DNA of 64,000 nt from Adineta steineri (taxonomy: Eukaryota; Rotifera; Eurotatoria; Adinetida; Adinetidae), in NCBI GenBank assembly GCA_905250115.1, contig CAJNOI010000060.1:248001-312000 (forward strand), given 5' to 3'. This document shows, piece after piece, positions 1 through 11,294 of the stretch. Positions within the stretch are counted from its first letter, which is position 1, and each line of letters opens with the position of its first letter. The translations under genes and the position numbers were made by a program. Under the pieces are notes generated by a model. It was not told where the DNA came from and searched no databases. It saw only the letters and a program-made list of their open reading frames with translations.

Positions 1-1207
1 TAACTTGTGTTAAGGGAATAGGTTGATAATTTTCATTAAGTATTAAACCTTTCACTCCTAAACAAGAAATTTCTTTTTTATTAAAAAAAACATATAGAGA
101 TCTCGAAAAATTTCACCTCGTTGTGCTTGAAATAAAAGTTCAATCATAGCATTACGATTATAATTCCAATATGACATTAATAAATTATCATAGGGGTATT
201 TACAACATGAGACTTCCATTGTTAATTCAATGGTACCATAATTTAAGTAACCATAATCTTGCATACTACCAATAATTTCATACCAATCAGCGCCACGTAT
301 TACTGTTCCAACATTATCAAATTGTAAATTACAAAATTTATTGGTTTCTCTTATTCGATTAGCATAAGATTGTCCTAATACTTGATATATATCATCATCC
401 GAACTAGTTGATACTTTTCCAATATCTTAAAAATAAAAAATTAGATTTTTAAAATTTAAAACAAAATAATTTACAATAACGATCATAAGGAATATTAACA
501 ATAAATGCACCGCCATGGAAATTAGCTGAAAGAACAAATGGGACAGAATTTAGCCAAGACATAACTGCACTTGTTTCTTTAGCACGAAATGGTGGTGTAA
601 GTTCTGCACCTAAATAATCAGGAAAATTTCGATTCAAATCAATACCATTCAATGTAAATCTACAAGAAAAATCTTTATGAGAAAATTTATTTTTTACTCA
701 TATAAATTTTTACCTTCCATTATATGTTACACAATCACCATATTGTGCTAATTCTAAACCATCAGGATTCATTGATGGCATAATCCATATTCGAGAATAA
801 TTTATTAATTCTATAACTTGATTATCATTTGATGTTATAAGATATTCAATTAGAGATAATAATAATTCAACGCCAACTACTTCATTTCCATGCATATTTG
901 CAATATATTTTACTTCAGGACGTAATAAAACATGTTGATCTGGAGAATATGCACTTATTGCTAGAGCCCATAATGATCGTCCTTTACAAAAACAAAAATC
1001 GAATAAAAATATAGATTTTTTTTTTGATATTATTTTACCTCCTTCAGTTTTTCCTATTTCATATAAAGCTGTTTTTGTTGGAAAACGAACAGCGACAGTA
1101 TGAAGAAGATCAGTTATTTGTGAATAATTATGATAATGAAAATCATATGATTCAGTAGTATTTATTATAAATAATAAGATTAAGATTATTGACAGATTAT
1201 ATTGCAT
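1..1207 (-). CDS. M14 metallocarboxypeptidase (N/E type), 3' end cut by window
   Basis: Secreted zinc carboxypeptidase of the CPD/CPE/CPM/CPN group, which removes C-terminal Lys or Arg. Exons on the minus strand are 1039-1207, 714-981, 475-659, 117-425 and 1-57 (continuing off the edge). All four introns are 49-59 bp and keep frame. The ATG at 1205-1207 starts a signal peptide ([20 protein letters not shown]). The active site is visible: the zinc motif HGNE in [11 protein letters not shown], the substrate-binding NRNF, the third zinc ligand in [13 protein letters not shown], and the catalytic Glu in YGTIELTME. The last bases, after the intron at 58-116, enter the transthyretin-like domain typical of this subfamily ([14 protein letters not shown]). 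Which member it is, and whether it carries tandem catalytic domains as CPD does, cannot be told because the 3' end is missing. Confidence 0.9.
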
Positions 1208-2078
1208 CTTTAACTACCAAAAAAAAATATTTTCAATTAAATAAATCAAAACAAAAAATGTCCTACTATGATGAATATGTTTTGTTTAATTGTTCATGAA
1301 AAATATTTTATCTTCTTCGATAGTAACGACCGACCGCTTCAGCGACAAAAAAAGAAATTAAATACTATTTTGTCATCCTTTCTATATATGAGAATGAAAA
1401 GAAGGAATAGTGGTTACATATTTCATTCGTTCATTTAATCACACTGTATCATCTTGTTTCTTTTTCCTCTCTCTCGGTGTATTTAAAATGCATATAAAAA
1501 GAAAAAGTATATTCTTTTAAGTAATATAATTCAAGGTAGTCTTGATAGAGTAAAGATTATTAATCATTCTGTTGTTTTCAATGGTTATAAAATAGATGTA
1601 AATTTTGAAAAAGAACAGAAAAAAAAATGTAATGACTCGAATCGAGTATCAAGATTTAAAACTGATTAAGTATATATGATTTTGAATGTATGACATAATT
1701 TATTGAAAACAGATGTTAAATTAAAAGAAAAAAAAGATATGATTTTAATATTTGGTACTTCCGAGACACGGCAGAAGTTTATTATTTGTCGATGATATTT
1801 TCATATCTTTGCATCTTGTGTTATACTGAAATAATTTTACTTTTAAAAATAGTTGTAAGAGAAAGAAATGTTTACAGTAAAAGATAATAATAAAAGGTTT
1901 ATCTTAGATATGTGTTTATTAAAATTTCAAAAAAAATGATAAAAGTATTTTGTATGATAAGAATAGAGACGTATAAATAGACTACATTTACACACCTACT
2001 GTCAGTAATTTATTTATATAGTCTTAAGTTCTACAAAGGAGACAATCATAAATATTTAAAAAAAAGTAAGACTTATTC
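1208..2078. other. Intergenic, divergent promoter region
   Basis: This stretch lies between the divergently transcribed carboxypeptidase and sialate O-acetylesterase genes. It is AT-rich with poly-A/T runs. I see no coding, RNA or repeat signal in it. It must contain both 5' ends, but no promoter element can be named. Confidence 0.5.
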
Positions 2079-3955
2079 ATGGCATTTCGAAAAGCCTTTT
2101 TGCTATTGAGTTTATGTATTATTACAAGTAAGTAAAGGTTTCTTTATAAAAGTCAATATAAAAAACCTTGTCTCTTCAAGGTCATGGAGCACTTCGTTTT
2201 GCTAATTATTTCCAAGATAATATGGTATTACAACGAGCACCACAACGTGCTGTTGTCTGGGGTTATGGTGATACAAACGCTCTTACAACACTATCGCTTA
2301 ATAATAAAATCTATCATACAATAAGTCGTAGTGAACCAGCAAATAAATTAGGTGACAGTATTTGGTCTGTTACTCTTGATCCTGAAACTGAAGAAGGTCC
2401 TTTTGAAGTTATTGTTACTCAACCTGTGGCTAATGGCTCAGTAGTATCAATTGCATTAAATAATGTTCTCTATGGTGATGTTTGGATATGTTCAGGACAA
2501 TCTAATATGCAAATGGCTGTTATTGATTCATTTAATGCTGCAACAGAAATTGCTAATGCAGTGAACTATCCAAAAGTACGATTATTTACAGCTTCATTAA
2601 GAGATTCAAGCACACCAACTGAAGAACTTCTTCAAATAACACAAAATTGGTCAGTAGGAGGACCAAGTAGTGTGGGAGGTCCATCATATGCCTATGCATC
2701 AGCAACTTGTTGGTATTTTGGTCGTATGATACATACTGCTTTAAATAATAGACCAATTGGACTTATTGCTACATCATGGGGTGGAACAGCTATTGAACTC
2801 TGGATGCCACCACCAGCTTTAAGCGACTGTGGTGTTTTTAGGTCAGTATTATATAAGAATATTATAATTGATTTTTAACAAGGTGTTTATTTAATAGACA
2901 AAAAATTCCTCTTCAACCTTATGGACAACCTAATTTTGAAGAAAAAGTATTAAGAAATTCACAATTGTATAATTCAATGATTCATCCATTTACAAGAATG
3001 GTTATTACAGGAGCTATTTGGTATCAAGGTAAAAATCATTAGAAAATTTAGTTTAAATACTTTATTTCATTTATTTTTACATAGGAGAATCAAATGCGTA
3101 TAGTAATCGTGATAAATATTCATGTATGCAAGCAAAAATGATTCAATACTGGCGACAAATATGGAGTACACGTACAGGAGGTCTTACAGATCCAAATTTT
3201 CCTTTTGGATTTGTTCAAGTATATTAATTAATAAGATTTAGTTTTAAGAAACAAAATTTATTTATTTTAATTATTTATAGTTATCAACAGATGATAGAAG
3301 TGGTACGGTTGTTGGTGGTTTTCCATGGATTCGATGGCATCAAACTTTTGATGTTGGTTATGTACCAAACAGTGTTGTACCAAATGTATTTATGGCTGCT
3401 GCAATGGATTTACGTGATGATGATGGAGGGTAAATATGATAGAATAGATTGAAGAAAATTTATAATTTTCAACCTTTTAGTATTCATCCACGTACAAAAG
3501 AAGATGTTGGTTATCGTTTATCTCGTGCTGGTCTTGCCGTTTGGTATAAACAAAATGTTGAATTTTTAGGACCCATTGTATCATCTGTTGTTGTAGCAAG
3601 TGATAGTGCTACTATTGATATTACTTATTCCAATGTAACTGCTATTGAATTACGTAATACAGCTGGTTTTGAAGTAAAAACAACTATTTCATTATTTTAA
3701 AATATATAATTATGTATTTCAAAGGTTTGTTGTCAAGGTGCATCATGTTCAAATGATAATTTATGGGTAGCAGCACCAGCTTCATCCAAAAATAGTTTAA
3801 GTATAACATTAACAATTCCAAGTTCATGTATTTCACAAACAATCTATGGCCTTCGTTATCTATGGCGTGAAACTCCATGTCCATTGAAACAAGCAGCTGT
3901 GTATAGCAGCACAGATTCAAATTTACCATCTCCACCTTATATTAAAATATTTTGA
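2079..3955 (+). CDS. SIAE: Sialate O-acetylesterase
   Basis: Esterase that removes 9-O-acetyl groups from sialic acids in the secretory/lysosomal system. Seven exons: 2079-2127, 2181-2841, 2898-3028, 3085-3218, 3281-3429, 3481-3673 and 3725-3955, all with GT-AG introns of 50-61 bp that keep frame. The first exon encodes a signal peptide (MAFRKAFLLLSLCIITS). The family's Ser nucleophile lies in CSGQSNM and is followed by the second SGNH block, WYQGESNA. The C-terminal IHPRTK block carries the expected catalytic His. About 500 residues, as in the animal enzyme. A polyadenylation-type AATAAA lies at 4019-4024. The downstream neighbour is convergent, with only 85 bp between the two stop codons. 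Confidence 0.93.
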
Positions 3956-4040
3956 ACAATTTCTTCTATCTTTTTTTCTTTATTAAAACAACAACAAAAA
4001 AATATATATGTATAACAAAATAAAGAGAAATCAATGAATT

Positions 4041-4783
4041 TTATTTATTAATTATATTTAAACCATTTTCTATTGCTTGTCGTAATGGAGAATTATTCTC
4101 ATATGGAGAAAATTCTAGTTCAATTGCTGACGAACGTTGAATAAATAAAGAATGTTTTTCATTAATAATATCCTAGATTGATTTTATTTAAGAAAAAAAT
4201 TTACAAAACTGATATTAGTGTTGTCTTACACTTGTACTATCATTTGCTCGAGTATTGATATCTAAAGAAAAGAAGAAAAAATAACAAACACGAATCAATT
4301 AAATGTTTCACATACTTTTTAATAATAATGTGTCATTATCTTCTTCCATGGCTGCACTTTCATTGATTTCATCATTATGTCCATCTAAATAAATAAATTT
4401 TACTTCTTTCAAATGCTGTCAATACACTTGAATTTAGGTAATCATATGAATATAAGGTTATTTATAACATACATTCTGTTGCATCGAAATCAAGTGTATC
4501 AGGTACATTAAAACAAGGTGGTGGTGGTAGTGGTGTCTTTCGTTTATGTCCCACGATTGTTCCAGCATCTATAAACAAAAACAAAAAGCAGATTTAAATT
4601 AAATAGTTCGTTGATGATTAATATCAAACCAGAAGAAGGACGACGAGGTGTTGGTTCTGCAACAGTTTGTTTTGATGAAAAGGAATTTATAAATTGTTGT
4701 TGTCGACTTAAATAATATGTCAATGGGTAACGAGATTTGAGTAATTTATCCAAAGTTGATTCTTCAGTTGTTTCTGTCATCAT
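4041..4783 (-). CDS. Small Ser/Thr- and acid-rich protein, unrecognised
   Basis: Five short exons on the minus strand give about 155 residues. The ATG pair at 4778-4783 opens MMTETTEESTLDKLLKSRYP. The splice joins (SSD-AGTIVGHKRK, ATEYGHND, LKNINTR, TSDIINEK) all preserve frame and use GT-AG introns. The protein has a basic Pro-rich patch (HKRKTPLPPPPC), an acidic middle and a C-terminus reading ENNSPLRQAIENGLNIINK. It has no signal peptide or membrane segment, so it is probably a nuclear or cytosolic adaptor-like protein. I do not recognise the family. It is divergent to the filamin-anillin gene (197 bp between starts) and convergent with SIAE. Confidence 0.72.
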
Positions 4784-4980
4784 AGAATTCTATATGTTAC
4801 GAGTAAATGAGGTATGAATATATATATATATGTTGGTTAAAAAATGAACGATGTCGCTAGATTCGGTGTTCAAAACTGATCTATTGATTGGTTAATAAAA
4901 TTTCTCACATTGTTTAAAGCGGGTCTTTGTCTTTTTCATCAGCGGATGAAATTGAATTCTTTTCTTCCTTTTCTTCATAT
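4784..4980. promoter_or_regulatory. Compact bidirectional promoter
   Basis: Only 197 bp separate the start codons of the small unrecognised gene (minus) and the filamin-anillin fusion gene (plus). Both 5' UTRs and promoters must lie here or overlap neighbouring exons. There is an (AT)n run near 4818-4830. No specific factor site can be named. Confidence 0.5.
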
Positions 4981-7900
4981 ATGAATACAATGAGTACAAA
5001 CCTTCGTCTAAAATTAGTAAGTTTAATTGAATTTACAAAATGTTTTTTAATTAATAAAAATTTGATTTTTTTTTTCTCTTCAGAAAGAATTAAATAAACA
5101 AAAAGAACAATATGATCATGAGGATCAAAATACTGATGTTCAAAAATCTTTACCTACAACACCAATACAATTAAAAAAAGCTCCTTTAAAACATCAAATT
5201 CTTCATCCAAAATCATTAAATACAAATAATCCAGATATAACACTAACAACCGAAGAACTTCATCGACGAGAACAAGGTTAACAATTTTATTTTATAATCT
5301 TAATCTATTTATTCTTCTTCTTCTTTAGAATTTAATGATGATATGCAACGTGAATGTGGGCAGAATGCTGAATGGAAAAAAATTCAACAAAATACATTTA
5401 CACGATGGGCAAATGAACGTTTAAAATTAGTTCAACGACATATTGATAATTTACAAACAGATCTTAGTGATGGTTTAAATTTAATAGCATTAATTGAAAT
5501 TTTAGTTAATAAAAAATTACCACGATATAATCATCGTCCACAATTTCGTTCGCAAAAATTAGAAAATGTTTCTGTTGCACTTGATTATCTTGAAAATATT
5601 GAAAAACGACGTTTAGTTAATATCGATGCATCAGATATTGTTGATGGAAAAATAAAATTAATTCTCGGTCTTTTATGGACACTTATTTTACATTATTCGA
5701 TTAATTTACCAGCGTGGGAAATACCAAATGAAAAACGGGAAACAATTAAAAATCTTAAACCAAAACAAAAATTAATGAATTGGTTACAAGCAAAATTACC
5801 AACACAGATTAATATTGCAAATTTTACTTCGGATTGGAATGATGGAAGAGCTATTGGAGCTGTACTTGAGTCATGTTATCCAGGTTTATTTCCAAATTGG
5901 GCTGATCGAGATCCGAAAAATGCATTAGAAAATGCGAGAGAAGCGATGGATTTAGCTGAAAAATGGCTTGGAATTCCACAAGTAAGAAAAAGGCGATTTT
6001 TTCACTCAATAAAAGAAATATCGAGCTAAGATTACATTTTACCATGAGATGTTTTTTTTTGTTATGAATCTATTTTCGAATCAGGATTTATACCTTTTAG
6101 CTTATTCAACCACATGAAATGGTAAATCCACAAGTGGATGAACAATCAATGATGACTTATTTATCACAATATCCAAATGCGCAATTGAAGCATGGTGCAC
6201 CAGTTAAACCCAAAAATTATGCAAATCAAGTTCGTTGCTATGGTTTAGGTTAGAAAGTTAAATTTAATTGAACTATTGTTTTTTATTATCGTTTTTGTTA
6301 AATTTAGGACTCGATCGAATGGGACATATTGTTGATAAACCAGTTATATTTCATATTGAAACATGTGCAGCTGGTTTAGGTAAAGTTGATGTTATTGTTG
6401 TGAATGCCAATGGTCAAACAGAAGAGGTTTGAAAGAAACTATTTTTTTTTTCATTAATTTACTATATTTCTCTATTTAGTGTACTGTGGAATTTCGTGAA
6501 GATACAAATCGAACATATGATTGTGTGTTTTATCCAACTATGCAAGGAGAATACAAAGTAAATTTTGTTTGGAAAAGAAATTGTTCAATTAACATATTTT
6601 TCTTCTTCTCGATTTAAAAGATTATTATTACATTTAATGAACAAGAAGTACCACATTCACCATTTACAATTCATGTTGATTTAACAGAACCCATACCTGA
6701 AATATTAATCAATGACGATACTGATTCGCCAGATAATGAAATTACACGTATGTTAATTTTTTTTGCTAAAAACTAAGTTAAACGTGAAAAATTATATTGA
6801 TTTTATTATTAATTAGCTTCAGATGATAAACAACCACTTTATGAAAATATCATTCAAACAAATGCTATCATTTGTGAAAGACAAAGTGATACAACTGAAA
6901 TAAAAATAACAAATTTAGATGAAGAAGAAAATGATATTATTCTTGAAGAAGAAGATCATCTATATTATGCCCGTGTAAGTTATTTCCTATAATAAAGTAT
7001 ATAACAAAATATTGAACCTAAAGAATTTCGTTTGGAATATAAATAAGTCGAATCATAACTCAGTCTTGACCTATAAGTTCCTTACAATTACATATAATGA
7101 TTTTTTCTAAATAGCAAACAAATATTACATCAATTCAAGATCATCAACTTCGTCGACAGATTTCCACACGTTCTATATCAGATCCAACATTGAATAAACA
7201 TCCATTTTTGTCTCCGATCAAACCACCACGAACATATTGTCATGATGAACAAGACGATGAATTAGTTAATACTTTCTTTTATTTAATTTTTCATTAATAA
7301 ACAAAAACGGTATCATTTTAGGTTCAATCACCATTAGTTTATAGTCTAACAGATTATCGTTTAAAACAAAAACGTCATGATGGTTATGAACTTTCAACAA
7401 CAAATCGTCCGAATTCAATTGTAACTAGTTCAACAACATTAAATTCAACAACATCAATATCAACTGATGATACTACACATGAAAATAAACGTTCAACATC
7501 AAAATGGTTAATTATTGATGAAATAAATGTAAGAAAAAAAGAAAACGTCATATATTTTTATTGTCTTTTTATAATTTAGCGTTTAACAGATTTATCTAAA
7601 CGAGAAACATCGACATTAACTCAAACATCTCATGCATTAAAATGTTGTTCAAATGATCCACATGCTGCATTATCAGATAAAAAAATCGAATGTGAACGTG
7701 TGATTTTTATGGCTCGTATGTAATTCCTAAATCTATTTTTCTGTAAAAATTTTATTTTCTTTTTAGGACAAAAATTAACATCGTATAATAGTGAAATAAA
7801 ACGTTTGGAAAATCTTGATCCAGATAGTGAATATTATTCATCGGATATTTCACATAGTACATTGATTTTACAAGATATTCGTTTAGCAATTAAAGAAGAT

Positions 7901-9185
7901 TATTTAAAATCATTACGTAAAGGAAAAGGTTTGTTAGATATTTCTTTTGAGAAATTATTTTATATGATTTTTGTTATAGAAACAAAATTTTATTTTTTTA
8001 TGTGTGCTGTTCATTACCGTTCACAAACACTTTTTTCACATATGGTTTCATCATTTGATGCTCTACAATCAAATGGACAAGTTATTTTTTCGAATCGAAT
8101 GATTATTCGAGAAGTTGAAAGCACTTTTGCTGCAACAATTGGTGTCTATTGCATGGTAAACATGATTAATAAGAATATCTTTCTTTTATTTTAAATTAAT
8201 TCTTTTACTAAAGGAAATTACAATGAAACATGCAATAACTGGACTTGATCATTCACCACTTGTTTGTCCTCATCATCATGTTTCAAATATTAGTGAATGT
8301 ATGCAATGTGATAAACAACGATTAAATACTTCTGGTATGAATTTGAAATTTCGAAATGAAATTTTATTTTTTAATTATTAGTATCAATACCTGGTCAACA
8401 TTCAAAAACAAATACAATGATTCGTGTAAGTAATTTTATTCAAGTTGATGCTATTACTATTCGTAAAGAAGATCTTAAATCACAAGAATTTATGCTTTCA
8501 GTAAGTTACACTTAATATTTTGTAAGAATGAAATAATACATGTTTTTGTAGATTTCATCGGCATCGATTCCACTTAAAAATAAATTATATGTTAAATTAC
8601 AACGTTTATCTGAATTGAAAATTCGTAAAGCTGGTTATATGGTAACTTATGAAAAAAGAATTTCACTTAATTTTTATTTCTCTTCTTATTTTTAGACAAT
8701 CTATTGTGATATTCATGGATCAGGTGTATGGATTCGACGATGGTTTACTTTGACTAATGAACAAAATCTTCGATATTGGCCATCACCAGAAGATGAAGAA
8801 GCGAATGTGGTAAATTCCGCAAAAAGAAATGAATTATATTTTATATGACTAAATTTCTTTTTTTGTTTAGCCACCAACAGGTGAAATTGATTTACATTAT
8901 TGTATTGATCAAACAGTTAATGTTTTACAACGAGAAACATGTGCTCGACCACATACATTTGAATTACGTATTGCTATGCCTGCCAAAAAAGCTACTGATC
9001 ATGGATTTATTGAATATGAACAAAATGAAGAATACTCAAGTAGTTCTATCATAGCACAACCATTTGGTAAACGAACATTATTTCGATATTGGTTAAGTGC
9101 TGATTCGAAAGAAGATCGTAATGATTGGTGTAGTATACTTAATCGAAATTTAGCTGATTTACGTGAATGGGAAATGAATACATAA
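4981..9185 (+). CDS. CH-CH-filamin Ig fused to anillin AHD-PH, 1033 residues
   Basis: Eighteen exons (4981-5016, 5084-5276, 5329-5981, 6101-6248, 6308-6426, 6480-6557, 6621-6747, 6817-6974, 7115-7264, 7322-7528, 7580-7715, 7767-7928, 7980-8155, 8214-8334, 8382-8500, 8552-8641, 8696-8809, 8871-9185) sum to 3102 nt in one frame with GT-AG introns. Residues ~78-294 are tandem calponin-homology domains of filamin type (FTRWANERL, DLSDGLNLIALIEIL, DWNDGRAIGAVLE). Residues ~295-343 match the filamin linker (VDEQSMMTYLSQYPNA), followed by one filamin Ig repeat (~345-430, ending VPHSPFTIHV). A Ser/Thr- and acid-rich linker follows. Residues ~625-890 match the anillin homology domain (STLILQDIRLAIKEDYL, IRVSNFIQVDA). 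Residues ~890-1020 match the anillin PH domain (GVWIRRWFTLTN, CARPHTFEL, YWLSADSKEDRNDW). The expected role is linking F-actin to a Rho-regulated membrane/septin scaffold. That role is inferred. Confidence 0.88.
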
Positions 9186-9361
9186 ACTGATCTAATTATC
9201 TATATTCTTACAGATCAGTATTTAACTAAATTACTTTTCTTCTTTCTTTTATTGTTATCTATATGCAAATCAAACGTTCATGTGTGTTGTGTTTTGTCTT
9301 GTCTATCTATGTGCACATATTTATACATATGTCGATCTGTATAGCGACGAAGTTTTTTTTT
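9186..9361. other. 3' flank up to assembly gap
   Basis: This is the 3' flank of the fusion gene, running into the N block. It contains alternating pyrimidine/purine sequence and short imperfect TATG/CATA runs. No gene is visible. Confidence 0.4.
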
Positions 9362-9461
9362 NNNNNNNNNNNNNNNNNNNNNNNNNNNNNNNNNNNNNNN
9401 NNNNNNNNNNNNNNNNNNNNNNNNNNNNNNNNNNNNNNNNNNNNNNNNNNNNNNNNNNNNN
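9362..9461. other. Assembly gap of 100 N
   Basis: Exactly 100 Ns, the usual placeholder for a scaffold join of unknown length. The B-box-like gene on the minus strand is cut at its right border, so sequences on the two sides need not be adjacent in the genome. Confidence 0.99.
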
Positions 9462-9673
9462 AGTTTTTCACGATAATTATCAACAATTTTTCGAATATCT
9501 ATTGTTTCAATACGATTATATAATCGATTAATAATATCTGTAAAAGAATTCAATCGACTGTTGAGTTTATCATTATGTTCATTTAAATGAACTATACAAA
9601 CATTTTCTTGACAACAATGACATAAAGCACGTGATACACGATTGCATGAATTGACAGCACATATCTCAGACAT
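9462..9673 (-). CDS. B-box-like zinc finger protein, truncated by gap
   Basis: The ATG at 9671-9673 opens MSEICAVNSCNRVSRALCHC. The spacing C-x4-C-x7-C-x2-C-x4-C-x2-H-x3-H through CIVHLNEH is a B-box-type zinc-binding pattern. It is followed by a likely coiled coil (LNSRLNSFTDIINRLYNRI). About 70 residues are present before the N block. The rest, possibly NHL repeats or another C-terminal module as in many B-box proteins, is missing. The family assignment rests on Cys/His spacing only. Confidence 0.6.
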
Positions 9674-10608
9674 TTAACCACAATCAACAACGTCTATCAA
9701 TCTCTTAAAAAATTCTTATGAGAATACCAAATAGAAAAACGAATGTTTTTATCGTTTAACTGTAGTTGTATTTTTAAAGGACAAGTGAGCGATTATTTCT
9801 TACTTGATAAAATGAAATACTTTCTAATTTATGACTTTGAAGATTTTGTCAATATTGATTATGACTGATCTTAGTAGAAGTTCGCATCATCTCATAAAAT
9901 TCTCAATGGAATATTTAACTATCGATTTATTTAATATGTAATTTCTTAAATTGTTTCTTTATAGACTGTATGACCCATCTTCTAAAAATAACAGCAATTA
10001 TCAAAAAAATTTGATTAACAAACGAATCGTTTACAAATAAGAAAGAATAACCTAAAAATAATTATTCATACATTGATATCCATAAAAAAATAGTTAATAG
10101 CGAGACATTCGTATGAAAAGAACCATTAAAATGTTGCCTGATTCTTAGTCATGAATTATATAATCGTATATGAGTAAGAATTCAATAGAAGTAAAAGTAG
10201 ATGTAACCTTGATGGAATATCGATTTATTCCAACATGTATTTTGAAGAAATTAAAATCTATTTACTTAGTGATAAAATCTAATACTCATTTAGTTAATAA
10301 AATAGTTTGAAATCTTATAAAACAATATTGATCGAACAACGATTTTTGTCAATAAAATATTTTCATATGAATTTATACGACCTTACTAATGATTAGTCAT
10401 CCGATGAAAGTTGAGACATGCGAGAAGAAGAAAAAAGAAATCAACCTTTACTCACGTTAATAACAAGGTTCTTTTTTTTCAAATCTTTCATAATATAACA
10501 ATGATTTATTTCTTATCATTGTAGTAAAAAAGAATATAGATTAACATTCTTTCGACTTTGACAATAAACATTCAAAATAAAAAAACAATATAATATAAAA
10601 ACATGTTT
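9674..10608. other. Intergenic, nothing recognised
   Basis: AT-rich sequence between the B-box fragment and the next minus-strand gene. I found no open frame with splice signals, no repeat units and no RNA gene. Confidence 0.4.
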
Positions 10609-11294
10609 CTATAGCCAATCCCATTCATCACTATAAGCATCATAATAAATATCGTCATCATCATCATTTATACCGCTATGCTTGTTTTTCCATCGTTGTC
10701 TAACTTTTCGAACAATATGACGCGTTCGAGCTTGTAATGTATAACAAGCACCATTTGATGAATAATAATAAAATATAAAATGTGAAAATGATCGAACAGA
10801 ATTTTGAAAATTTCCATTTGCAAATGGTTGAAATAAAATCGATAATAAAATAAATATACGATGTACATGTGAGGATAATATTATAATACGTGTTGTTATT
10901 AAATGAATAGCAGATAATATTGATCTTATCATTTGTATCCATCCATAGATAACTCTTATAATTTGTACAAGTTTTTCAATAAATAAAAATATTTCGCGAG
11001 TTATTTTATCAATATAAGAAAATATTTGAAAAATTAATATTACTATTGAAGATAATGATTGGTATGTTTGATATACATTTTTAATGATACCTCGAGAACG
11101 AGACTTTTTTTTTGGAAATTTTTCTTCTAATGCGTATAAATCAGACTTCAATCGGTGTTTACTAAAATAATGAAAGTGATAATATAAAATTTAAAAAAAA
11201 AATTCAATCAGTCTTACGAATGAAAACAAATAAGAAGTGATTTACGACTAAATAATTTATAATCATGCCGCTTCTTAGGCTTTTTCACAATCAT
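10609..11294 (-). CDS. Hydrophobic protein with acidic tail, unrecognised
   Basis: Two exons (11218-11294 and 10609-11161) give 209 residues. The start was chosen at 11292-11294 because that ATG opens a basic N-terminus (MIVKKPKKRHDYKLFSRK) that splices in frame (CFHS-KHRLKSDLY) through a 56-bp GT-AG intron. Residues ~60-150 are strongly hydrophobic with interspersed charges (SSIVILIFQIFSYI, LVQIIRVIYGWIQMI, HRIFILLSILFQPF), which suggests membrane association or hairpin helices. A basic stretch (ARTRHIVRKVRQRWKNKH) and an acidic aromatic tail (DDDDDIYYDAYSDEWDWL) follow. I do not recognise the family. It could be an ER-shaping or peroxin-like membrane protein, but nothing in the sequence proves it. 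Confidence 0.6.

Noticed and set aside
9273..9361. Continuation of the B-box protein across the N block
   Set aside because: The frame is open only because Ns were read through. The flank shows no coding character.
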